NCBI RefSeq assembly: GCF_028476545.1
Contig: NW_026731992.1
Location: 434,001-498,000, forward strand
Length of the DNA stretch: 64,000 nt
Direction of reading: 5' to 3'
Source: Physella acuta
Taxonomy: Eukaryota; Mollusca; Gastropoda; Physidae
Position 1 is the first letter of the stretch; every line of letters begins with the position of its first letter. Shown one piece after another: positions 50,401-59,269 of this stretch. The notes beneath the pieces were generated by a model that saw only the letters and a program-made list of their open reading frames with translations, was not told where the DNA came from and searched no databases. Both the position numbers and the translations under genes were made by a program.

Positions 50401-51106
50401 CTTGTTCCTAGGGAAAAAGGAAAGTATGACTGGCTCATACACCGCACTGGAATATGTGAATGAACATATGAGACGAATTAGAGAAATGTACAGGGTAGTA
50501 CAGGAAAGACTAGAACATGAAGCACGGCGAAGGGAACCGCCGGTACAGACAAAGGACCCGCCACTCAAACTGAACGACAGGGTATTACTGCGTAGCCACC
50601 CGTTAGGCAGAAACAAAATCCACGACCTCTGGGGACAGGAGATATGGCAAGTCGTGGAGATGCCTAAAGTAGCAGGTGGCCCCTTTAAGATAAGACCCAT
50701 CGATCACACCAAACCGGATCGGTGGGCGAATATTGCTCAATTAAAGAAATATTGTCATAGTCAAGAAGAGCAGTTACACACAAGGAAACCTAAGACAATT
50801 AGGGAATCGGAAACTATAACGGAAATTCACATACCCATCCCGGAACCATGTCACCATCAAAAGCACAACAGCGATACACAAGGGGAGGATAACGGCAACA
50901 ATGAGGATCCCGGTCCTCCCAGAAGCAGAGACACAGTAGAACAGCAGATAAGTGGTCCGCGGAGAAGTTTGAGAAACAGAAAGAATACGAAATTTTTCGT
51001 CAGCAACCATCAATTTTTTCATGGTCGCGCTGGTATGAGAACAGACTGTTCAAAAAGTTATAAAAGTGAACTGGTGAAGTCACCAAACGAAAAAAGGTGG
51101 ATGTGA
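47441..51106 (+). CDS. Chimeric reading frame of the LTR element (MFSD1-like, Gag, coiled coil, integrase)
   Basis: One 1221-codon frame. Residues 9-125 resemble the last transmembrane helices of MFSD1-type transporters (FWLGVTCSFAAASMWLSIPL, APATLGTAMGLTTSIQIIGI). Residues about 160-340 form a Gag-like helical region, with a zinc-knuckle-like SCSQPGHVARYCP near 423-435. Residues about 460-640 are a charged heptad-rich coiled coil (KKEIGKLKNEISMLTMKL). Residues about 760-805 hold an integrase zinc-binding segment, and 830-930 the catalytic core with D834 (VAMDF), D893 (HSDQG) and E929 (CERFN). Residues about 1040-1100 are an SH3/GPY-like C-terminal domain. The MFSD1-like and coiled-coil parts are not standard for the family. 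The frame crosses positions where a host MFSD1 gene would have introns, which suggests capture through RNA (inference). Confidence 0.85.
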   Translation: MRKLKRTEMRHLSLSFWLGVTCSFAAASMWLSIPLVVAPATLGTAMGLTTSIQIIGIGISNLVVGQILGKDDNQDIDGTLRHWKCVMISLLGNTICCIAATFFLNGNDRRRSGILNIRKEQKLLLAQQSESDEDSPEIGNGEDDPLPPDGPGQNLDKKPIHIVVLPSESHINKFYGDGDPTLTNRFSEEVRAAWASRYMSPEERLRLLMGSIGETVRAEVKCHDKTIQSDPDKVLDLIKETFGERRSGSQLLSVFVGIKQRLAESVMEYSHRMNRAFEAVKGKIPDMDARLLRDHFIEGLATPMARRYLKEEVYKDPQLTFLQVRNSAIRRSEDEDQSNCSVDKVSVPEQKQSPPTGTGTMETMMARLLAHLDKVGQRLERLESRSTAENQGKNGTKHGQVGQPRPAGPSLRWTADGRPIGLSCSQPGHVARYCPVKRSPSVRQDKATEWRGYGLRNKMGQTMKESQTGLEEKLSDIEKELQITQGKLDLKRSELQNCETKLTDTIALVEELKNSKDLLIIEKMNCEMNLDVEKFQVNNLLAEKNYDKKEIGKLKNEISMLTMKLDRESSCKLKAQEKCSSLKCLLAEEENKNMRQQNSVGKLEEMIEKERLLNQQLEKQVLELMKKGENNTLLIADEEKEVEVLHISIEEVEVMQNGQTVVEHISTEPRHMDISDFNCLNNKEIRDAQRTDSGLQPLLKYVQEQKFPRRREREQFGRETKKILSQWDRLSIKDGVLMRRIHDQIDGTIHQVVVPGQLREEVLRLAHDRAGHQGQDRTHKILRRRCYWPNMEMEVKRHCEACVRCQHAKMPVVKMRQPSGHLLATKPLEIVAMDFTSLEQSSDGTEHVLVMTDVFTKWTVAVPTRDQTAKTVAKVLIEHWFIKYGIPRQLHSDQGRAFESEVINQLCSHYGINKSRTTTFNPKGNGQCERFNRSMHDLLRTLEPEQKKRWPDFLPELVYLYNCTPHATTGFSPHMLLFGREARLPLDLFLGKKESMTGSYTALEYVNEHMRRIREMYRVVQERLEHEARRREPPVQTKDPPLKLNDRVLLRSHPLGRNKIHDLWGQEIWQVVEMPKVAGGPFKIRPIDHTKPDRWANIAQLKKYCHSQEEQLHTRKPKTIRESETITEIHIPIPEPCHHQKHNSDTQGEDNGNNEDPGPPRSRDTVEQQISGPRRSLRNRKNTKFFVSNHQFFHGRAGMRTDCSKSYKSELVKSPNEKRWM

Positions 51107-51313
51107 ATTCTAGAACTGCTTTGTGTCTGAGGAATATGAGGTAGACACATTTGATATGTGAAATACGGATAACTGTCAATCTTTTACGAATGTGACGACA
51201 TTGACAGTGAATGGAACAATAAAATTTTTTACGATGGTGCGATTGACATTTAAGAAGTGCACCTACCAAGCGTTGTTTGTGGTTGAAAACACACAAAAAA
51301 AGGCGGCGGTGGA

Positions 51314-51953
51314 TGTAACTAGTGTAGGCCTAGTTACTGGTCACGATTGTTAAGAACGCAATAGTGCAGGTGTTGGACTGATAAGCCAACTGATAACGAT
51401 CATAAAGCCACGGCGTATTTTGGGAAGGATACGACAAGCGCTGTCAACTTTGACACGACTTGGCTGATGAAACAGTGCAGGTGTTTTATTAATCGGACTG
51501 TACGACAGAAGCGGCGTAATTAACATTCTGATGCAACGATTAGAATCGATTACGATTACGATTACGAATCCGATTACGAATACGAAGGGATATATAGGGA
51601 GACAGAACGGGGATGAGATGAGTCGAGATCAGTTCAGTCAGTCAGTAGGAGAGTGGCAGTATCAAGTTGGTTATTGAACGGGTTAGCCGTATTGTGTTAA
51701 TAAGGACGATAGACATGTGCATTCAGTTATGTGAAGACTAGTGAGGACTGTTGGGGGTCAGTTGATTCCGACTATTATTGTGAAGCATTTCTTTTGATTC
51801 ATTCTATTATTGTGAAACATTTCTTTGATTCATGTAATAAAAGGATCAATAGTGAACCTGCATCTTCGAGTATCTATACTGTGGTCGATGTTGTGTAGAA
51901 TGAGTGGTTAGACTCGTTAACATTTGGCACTACAGGCAAATAGACTCGTTACA
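51314..51953 (+). repeat. 3' LTR
   Basis: 640-bp direct copy of the 5' LTR. It is preceded by a purine-rich stretch (AAAAAAAGGCGGCGGTGGA, about 51295-51313) in the position of a polypurine tract, and followed directly by a short AT microsatellite. Confidence 0.95.
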
Positions 51954-52133
51954 TTTATATATATATATATATACTAGCCGTTATCGACTAGGCTTTGCTT
52001 CAGCCATTTATAGCTATGTCTAAATTTAAATGTTACGGCTGATATGTTTGTGTACGAAATGAAACATTAAAGAGCATAAGAACGCGTACACTTTGACGTG
52101 ATTCTAAAAATAAACTCAAACAGCACCTGCTAT

Positions 52134-52348
52134 CAGTGTTTCTTCCAGACTTTTTTCTTCGGGGGGGCACTTGAAATTTTCGGGGGGGGGGGGCGGTAAA
52201 CTTTCTTCGGGGGGGGGGGGGCGGACACTGTTAAAAGTATATATTTTCTATATAAAATATATAAATTTCATTTCGTTCGGGGGGGGCGGTAAAAAAATTT
52301 CGGGGGGGGGCTTCGCCCCCCCCGAAGAGATGCCTGGAAGAAACTCTG
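52134..52348 (+). mobile_element. G-run-rich TIR element, copy 3
   Basis: About 215 bp, the clearest copy. It starts CAGTGTTTCTTCCAGAC and ends CTGGAAGAAACTCTG, an imperfect 15-bp terminal inverted repeat. It has four G runs, a C run and the core AAAGTATATATTTTCTATAT. It is MITE-like, with no coding capacity. Confidence 0.75.
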
Positions 52349-52359
52349 CCTGCTATTCT

Positions 52360-52545
52360 TCAATAACACGGTTCGTTACACAAATAAAACACCAGTCAAA
52401 TCATCAAACAGCAACTGCTATTCTTCAATAACACGGTTCGTTACACAAATAAAACACCAGTCAAATCATCAAACAGCACCTGCTATTCTTCAATAACACG
52501 GTTCGTTACACAAATAAAACACGAGTCAAATCATCAAACAGCAAC
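52360..52545. repeat. 65-bp repeat x3
   Basis: Three copies of a unit containing CTATTCTTCAATAACACGGT. Confidence 0.95.
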
Positions 52546-52739
52546 AGCTGGCCACTCACTACCCTGGCGAACAGCAACATTGGTGATACGATCAAAATAT
52601 TCAGAACTAAAATATCGGAATAGAATCGTGCGGAAGGATCTAGCACTTCACACCGTCACAGCAAACAATTCAAAGCGTAATGCTGACGTAAACGGGGGGG
52701 GGGGGGGGGACAATGAAAAAAAAATTAGGAAATGTAACA

Positions 52740-53466
52740 GAACATTGGACAAACATACGCTACATCTACAAGGACAAACATACGCTACATCTACAAGGAC
52801 AAACATACGCTACATCTCCAAGGACAAACATACGCTACATCTCCAAGGACAAACATACGCTACATCTACAAGGACAAACATACGCTACATCTACAAGGAC
52901 AAACATACGCTACATCTCCAAGGACAAACATACGCTACATCTACAAGGACAAACATACGCTACATCTACAAGGACAAACATACGCTACATCTACAAGGAC
53001 AAACATACGCTACATCTACAAGGACAAACATACGCTACATCTACAAGGACAAACATGCGCTACATCTACAAGGACAAACATACGCTACATCTACAAGGAC
53101 AAACATACGCTACATCTACAAGGACAAACATACGCTACATCTACAAGGACAAACATACGCTACATCTACAAGGACAAACATACGCTACATCTACAAGGAC
53201 AAACATACGCTACATCTACAAGGACAAACATACGCTACATCTACAAGGACAAACATACGCTACATCTACAAGGACAAACATACGCTACATCTACAAGGAC
53301 AAACATACGCTACATCTACAAGGACAAACATACGCTACATCTACAAGGACAAACATACGCTACATCTACAAGGACAAACATACGCTACATCTACAAGGAC
53401 AAACATACGCTACATCTACAAGGACAAACATACGCTACATCTACAAGGACAAACATACGCTACATC
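52740..53466. repeat. 25-bp minisatellite, about 29 copies
   Basis: AAGGACAAACATACGCTACA plus TCTAC. Very uniform (only a few TCTCC and one ATGCGC variant), so recent. Confidence 0.98.
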
Positions 53467-53527
53467 GAACAGAAAAGTAAAAGCCACCAAAACTTTTATA
53501 ATATATGATAAATAATTGTACAGAATC

Positions 53528-53792
53528 CAGTGGCGTAGCTAGGATTTTTGGGCCCCTATGTAAAAAGTGTTAGTGGGCCCCCTCAGAGGCGTAGCGAACC
53601 TTCCCGGCGACCGGGGACAAACTTTCGATTTGCACCCTGCACCACCCCCCCCTCAGACTTTCGATTTGCACCCCCCCCCCCCCCTCAGACTTTCGACTTG
53701 CACCCCCCACTCAAACTTTCGAAAAAGGGCCCCTATTTTGCCTTGGGCCCCTATGCCTTGCTTACGCTAGCTTTACGGTAGCTACGCCACTG
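53528..53792 (+). mobile_element. GGCGTAGC TIR element, nested copy
   Basis: The outer element runs from CAGTGGCGTAGCTAGG to GTAGCTACGCCACTG and has the GGGCCCCTATG motif at both ends. An inner CAGAGGCGTAGCGAACC element begins at 53584. A different outer family hosts the same inner family. Confidence 0.75.
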
Positions 53793-53987
53793 ACAGAATC
53801 GCTAACAATATAAAAAACTAACCTAAAGTCTTGTTAATTTCATAAATAAGCAAATAACTAAAACTAAACCTAAATTTCAACCAAAATGTGACACGCTTTA
53901 CCCGTGTCTAGAACATTACCTAACCCCACCCCACCCAGTCGTTCGCCCCAGAACACAAGCCTCATATCAGTTAGAACAATACCTAAC

Positions 53988-54223
53988 CAGAGGCGTAGCG
54001 AGGGGGGGTGGGGGGTACATATGTCCCCGGGCGCCGACCTTATGAGCGCCAAAATGGGTTCGAAAAACAAATTAAAATCTCATTTTAGCTGCAGTTTTGT
54101 ATTTTAAATATAAAAAAAATATATTGGGGGGGGGGGGGTGCAAATTGAAAGTTTGAGGGGGGGGGGGTGCAAATTGAAAATTGAAAGGTTGTTCCCGGGC
54201 GCCGGGAAGGGTCGCTACGCCTC
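53988..54223 (-). mobile_element. GGCGTAGC TIR element, complete copy
   Basis: Starts CAGAGGCGTAGCGAGGG and ends GGGTCGCTACGCCTC. The internal ends GGACATATGT-like and CCGGGCGCCGGGAAGGG match copies at 12270 and 57231 in the opposite orientation. About 236 bp. Confidence 0.75.
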
Positions 54224-54269
54224 CTTACCTAACCCCACCCCCACCTAGTCATTCGCCCCCAGAACACGA

Positions 54270-55070
54270 GCATCTCAGTTACCACCCTAAGTACTAAAAC
54301 CCACTCCAGAACACCTATCCTTGTCTCTCCAACATCTCAGTTACCACCCTAAGTATTAAAACCCTCCAGAACACCTATCCTTGTCTCTCCAACATCTCAG
54401 TTACCACCTTAAGTACTAAAACCCTCCAGAACACCTATCCTTGTCTCTCCAACATCTCAGTTACCACCCTAAGTACTAAAACCCACCCCAGAACACCTAT
54501 CCTTGTCTCTCCAACATCTCAGTTACCACCCTAAGTACTAAAACCCACCCCAGAACACCTATCCTTGTCTCTCCAACATCTCAGTTACCACCCTAAGTAC
54601 TAAAACCCACCCCAGAACACCTATCCTTGTCTCTCCAACATCTCAGTTACCACCCTAAGTACTAAAACCCACCCCAGAACACCTATCCTTGTCTCTCCAA
54701 CATCTCAGTTACCACCCTAAGTACTAAAACCCACCCCAGAACACCTATCCTTGTCTCTCCAACATCTCAGTTACCACCCTAAGTGTTAAAACCCACTCCA
54801 AAACACCTATCCTTGTCTCTCCAACATCTCAGTTACCACCCTAAGTACTAAAACCCACCCCAGAACACCTATCCTTGTCTCTCCAACATCTCAGTTACCA
54901 CCCTAAGTACTAAAACCCACCCCAGAACACCTATCCTTGTCTCTCCAACATCTCAGTTACCACCCTAAGTATTAAAACCCACCCCAGAACACCTATCCTT
55001 GTCTCTCCAACATCTCAGTTACCACCCTAAGTACTAAAACCCACCCCAGAACACCTATCCTTGTCTCTCC
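54270..55070. repeat. 60-62-bp minisatellite x13
   Basis: The unit starts CAGTTACCACCCTAAGTACT and includes ACACCTATCCTTGTCTCTCC. Confidence 0.97.
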
Positions 55071-55394
55071 TCACATAGCTATCTCTATTCATTGTTAAAT
55101 ACTGTCACATATAGTATCGTTACCATTACTGTTAACTTGACATTGTTAAATACTGTCACATATAGTATCGTTACCATTACCGTTAACTTGATATAAACCG
55201 ATGGTTAGGTTATCTCCTACTTCTTCTTTTTTTGGTCGGGGTCATGGGAGGTGGGGTCATTGAGATGGGGTCATTGATCTAGAGGTAATGATGATGGTAA
55301 AACGGACGGGATAAGTGTCAGGTCCCAGTTTTAGCCATCTCCCACCCTATTGTGTAACATCTCATTTGTACACAAGACCTATATATAATTGATG

Positions 55395-55800
55395 TCATAT
55401 CCAATGACACCCTGTGATGTCATATCCAATGACACCCTGTGATGTCATATCCAATGACACCCGGTGATGTCATATCCAATGACACCCTATGAAGTCATAT
55501 CCAATGACACCCTGTGATATCATATCTAATGACACCCTGTGATGTCATATCTAATGACACCATGTGATGTCATATCTAATGACACCATGTGATGTCACAT
55601 CTAATGACAGCCTCTGATGTCATATTTAATGACACCTTATGATGTCACATCTAACAACACCATGTGATGTCATATCTAATGACAGTCTATGGTGTCATAT
55701 CTAATGACGCCATCTGATGTCACATCTAATGACACCATGTGATGTCATATCCAATGACAGCCTGTGGTGTCACATCTAATGACAGCCTCTGATGTCAACA
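55395..55800. repeat. 25-bp diverged minisatellite, about 16 copies
   Basis: GATGTCATATCCAATGACAC plus CCTGT, more diverged than most arrays here. Confidence 0.95.
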
Positions 55801-55820
55801 CGATACACATGTTTGCTTAC

Positions 55821-55955
55821 CTCTGTTGCTGCCGCACCCTCCCCCACCCCACCCCTCTGTCGTCTGGCAGTCTCGAGACGTCTGTTTACTCTCGCGAGTG
55901 CAGGCTATTTTTAGAACGTACTCCAGCTGTGGCTTTACCGCAGTTATAAATAGAT
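55821..55955 (-). promoter_or_regulatory. Alternative candidate upstream exon/promoter
   Basis: Unique sequence with a good minus-strand donor (CAACAGAG/gtaagc at 55821), a MEF2-like CTAAAAATAG around 55908-55917 and a TATAAATAG at 55945-55953 (canonical on the plus strand). It could be a distal start for the minus-strand gene or an unrelated plus-strand promoter. The support is weak. Confidence 0.18.
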
Positions 55956-56009
55956 TTGAGTCAGAAAACACCACCTGTTGGCATCTTGAGCAGCTCTCGG
56001 TGATTCATA

Positions 56010-56220
56010 CAGACATAATCTAGACATAATCCAGGCATAATCCAAACATAATATAGACAACTTCTAGACATATTGTTGACATAATCTAGACATCTAATTA
56101 GACATTAGAGAGACAAAATTTAGACATAATCTAGACATAATCGAGACATAATGAAAACCTAATCGAGACCTAATCTAGATATAATCCAAATATAATCCAG
56201 AGATAATCGAGACTTAATTA
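56010..56220. repeat. Degenerate AGACATAATCT repeats
   Basis: About 18 diverged copies of an 11-bp unit (for example TAGACATAATC). Confidence 0.8.
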
Positions 56221-56389
56221 TTATTTTTAAAAAATTTTCTCTTTTCGTGCTCATAACCAAAGTTTTTTCTGCAAGTCTGTCCATCACGTTGTCTTGTTTT
56301 ACGTCAATCACTCACTCTCACTTTACGACGTTCTGTCTCGCTGTGCGTCATTCACTGTCATTGAGAAGAATAAACTAATAATTAGACTA

Positions 56390-56655
56390 TTAAGTTTTGG
56401 ACCACTAGACGGCCAAATTTTGGACCACTAGACGGCCAAATTTTGGACCATTAGACGGCCAAGTTTTGGACCACTAGACGGCCAAATTTTGGACCATTAG
56501 ACGGCCAAGTTTTGGACCACTAAACGGCCAAATTTAGGACCACTAGACGGCCAAATTTTGGACCACTAGACGGCCAAATTTTAGACCACTAGACGGCCAT
56601 GTTTTGAACCACTAGACGGCCAAGTTTTGGACCACTAGACGGCAAAGTTTTGAAC
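56390..56655. repeat. 24-bp minisatellite x11
   Basis: GGACCACTAGACGGCCAAAT plus TTTG. Confidence 0.96.
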
Positions 56656-56749
56656 TATACTGCATACCGCTGAACAGACTCGTAAGTCCTTAACAGGTGT
56701 TTCGTATAACGTCATATCACGTGACTCTCTTAGCGTGAACCTGACGACA

Positions 56750-56925
56750 CACGGGTAGTTGAGTCACTGATTGAGTCACTGCACTAGAGGGTCGAGTCAC
56801 TGATTGAGTCACTGATTGAGTCACTGCACTAGAGGGTCGAGTCACTGATTGAGTCACTGATTGAGTCACTGCACTAGAGGGTCGAGTCACTGATTGAGTC
56901 ACTGATTGAGTCACGACATCACTGC
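56750..56925. repeat. GAGTCACTGATT repeats
   Basis: About 55-bp higher-order unit made of 12-bp TGAGTCACTGAT repeats and GCACTAGAGGGTC. The short unit contains TGAGTCA, an AP-1-type site, about ten times. Confidence 0.93.
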
Positions 56926-57230
56926 ACTTCACTCAGAAGCCAGTGAGTCTACTACTAACACTAACAGTTTAAAATAGAAGTTTAGTTGTTTTATTTTTAA
57001 AAATTTAAATCTGGGATCTCAACAACCGAGTACGTTTTTCTCAAGAAGAATTAAAAGCCATATCTTTGGCCTTGACCCCAGCACGTCAAATGCCAGATCC
57101 GTCTAGGCAAGCCGACGGACACCTGTGTTTATTTAGGACCACGATCATTCAAGGCTATTTGGGAGCGGAGGGGGGGGGGGTCAAATCAGAAATGAGTTGT
57201 CTTAAGTCGTTGATTAACGGGGGACCTTAT

Positions 57231-57428
57231 CAGAGGCGTAGCGACCCTTCCCGGCGCCCGGTGACAAACTTTCGATTTGTACCCCCCCCCCCCCCATCTC
57301 AAACTTTCCATTAGCACCCCCCCCCCCCCCCTAAACTTTCGATTTGTTTTTCCAACCCTTTTTGGCGCACCCTAAGGTCGGCGCCCGTGGACATATGTCC
57401 CTCCCCCGCCCCCCTCGCTACGCCTCTG
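57231..57428 (+). mobile_element. GGCGTAGC TIR element, complete copy
   Basis: CAGAGGCGTAGCGACCC at the left and CTCGCTACGCCTCTG at the right form a 14-bp terminal inverted repeat. It is 198 bp, with C-rich runs and no coding capacity. Best example for defining the family. Confidence 0.82.
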
Positions 57429-57479
57429 GATCTTATATATAGTTCGCACCATGATTACAAACTTCATCGGATGCCCAAT

Positions 57480-58560
57480 ATGGCCCCCGTGTTTTAAAAG
57501 AATGTACGTTTTTATAACAAGCTTTTACTTTAATGTAATAATGCACTAAAAAGGAGAAAATAATGATTTTCTTTAAATATACAACAATAAAAACTACTAT
57601 TTAAAGAACTATAATAATAAGTATTGAATGCCGTTACTAGAATTGTATAGTAGTTCATCTAATATATAAAGTTCATTTCTGTGTGGAGAAATACTTTTTA
57701 TTACTGTGTTTTGGTGTTGGGAAAAAATAATTACTTAATTAGCGTGGATTGAAAAAGTACAATGTGGTAAGTAAAACACAGATATTTTAAATACTGCCTT
57801 TTATTGATTTTATACACTGAACGTACTGTTTACAAAATATTATTTGTAATCAATAACAGTTTAGAAGCCGCTCCTAAATGTCCTCTATGTTTACTTCTAT
57901 TTTTCCGTTGCGGACAAGCTTGGGTTATTATAGTCGTTCACTAAATGGAATCAGACGCGTCCGGCGGCGTACAGGTGGGGTTCGATTTGGCGCCCTGGGC
58001 TGTCCTGTGAGCGCTATGGTGCATAATATCGTTTTAATAGTGCGATATACTATGGATAAGAAAGGTTACTATAGTCTTTAATTGAATCGAATCCGGGCGT
58101 CCTCCGGTGCCCCGACAGGGTGCTGTTAGGCGCCCCGGGCCTTCCCGTTTTCGCTATTGCACCTACGTTCGTGAGTGCAAAAGACTATGAATAATTTGGG
58201 GTACTATAGTCTTTTACTAAGTTGAATCAAACAGTTCCGCTGGCACCCCAGCACGGTGCGATTAGGCACCACGGGCTAGACTGTGAGCACTTCGCGTTTA
58301 TGTTTGCGTTTAAGTTTGTGTTTATGTTTACGTTTATTTGCATTATTTTCAGTAATTGTTTGCGTTTGCTTTTTTTGTTTGTGTTTGTGTTTTCTTTGTG
58401 TTTGTTGGGTTTGTGTTTGGATTTATTTTCGTTTGCTTTTTTTGTTTGCGTTTGGGTTTGTGTTTCGTTTGTATTTTTGTGTGTTTTTGGTATCGGTTGG
58501 TTGTGACTGGGTTAATTCGAAAAGTAATATATTCCCTAAACCCGGGTATATGCTGATTAC
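57480..58560 (+). repeat. Dispersed non-coding repeat, copy 3, with three tandem GC-rich units
   Basis: Matches the copy at 10600-11560 through TTAGAAGCC(A/G)CTCCTAAATG and TATAGTCGTTCACTAAA. It then carries three diverged tandem units (about 57925, 58066 and 58200, spacing about 135-140 bp), each with TATAGTC, a GAATC stretch, a CCGG-rich block and GGCGCC-like sequence, before the GTTTGTG-rich tail. Confidence 0.65.
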
Positions 58561-59260
58561 TAAAGACACAGATAGGTTTTTCACAGAGGCCAGAGCAGGG
58601 CCTGGCCGGCTAATTATTTACACATGTGACCCGCAGTATGTTCTCCCAATGTTTAAAAATCTACCTGTGATGCCCAATATGGGACGCTATCCCACTCCTA
58701 CCAGTATTACACCACACTCTTCCCTCACCCTAGACTTGATGGATTAGCAAGTAGACTCTTGTCATATATGCATGGCCGATTTCTTAATGAATGCAGGCCA
58801 TTAAAAAACCTAATGAGAGGATTATGTTGCTTCACTTGTAGACCACCTTAACTAGAAACCAGATGGTCATACATTTTCTGACGTCACAACCAAGCTCCGC
58901 CCATCACCAGTTGTTTATCGGGTAGAGTTGTCTACTAAGGTCTGTAGTTGGATTTTTAGTCATTTCCTAACATTTCCTCCATGTGGCGTCAGTGTAAAAC
59001 CGCCGTACCCCGCCGGGAGTACGGGCGTTAAGTGGGCCAAAACACGACCACCACAAAAATAAAATTGAAAGTAAATATAAAATTATATTTTGTACAACTT
59101 TGCTTGAATTGTGATTTATAGAGTTGTATTTTTGTATAACTTTTCATTGACCGAGCTTTGAAAGACATCTATTTCTGTGCTTGAATTATCTCAATTCTGC
59201 AATCAGTAACCCGCGATTTTACGTCAAAAAATGAAAAAAAAATCACAACAGAAACTGCGA
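58561..59260. other. Unique sequence without recognised gene
   Basis: A plus-strand frame ends at 58747 with a non-repetitive stretch (GRLIIYTCDPQYVLPMF) that I do not recognise. The rest shows no feature. Confidence 0.35.
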
Positions 59261-59269
59261 CAAAGTGGC

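Larger units (their letters stand above)
46590..51953 (+). mobile_element. Ty3/gypsy-type LTR element with host-like captured sequence
   Basis: A 5364-bp element bounded by two 640-bp LTRs that begin TGTAAC and end GTTACA. It was inserted in an (AT)n tract, which hides any target-site duplication. Parts in order: 5' LTR; a leader; one long reading frame with an MFSD1-like membrane segment, a Gag-like region, a coiled coil and an integrase; a purine-rich tract before the 3' LTR; and the 3' LTR. The LTRs look identical by eye, so the insertion is recent. I recognise no polymerase part, so it looks broken or non-autonomous, with about one major break. It lies upstream of the CRIM1 coding exons, possibly in a 5' intron. 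Confidence 0.92.

Noticed and set aside
55945-55953. TATA box as promoter of a plus-strand gene
   Set aside because: No coding sequence follows on the plus strand. Kept only as a weak regulatory candidate.
57925-58290. tRNA genes in the GC-rich tandem units
   Set aside because: A B-box-like string is present, but I could not fold an acceptor stem or anticodon arm, and the units are diverged parts of a dispersed repeat.
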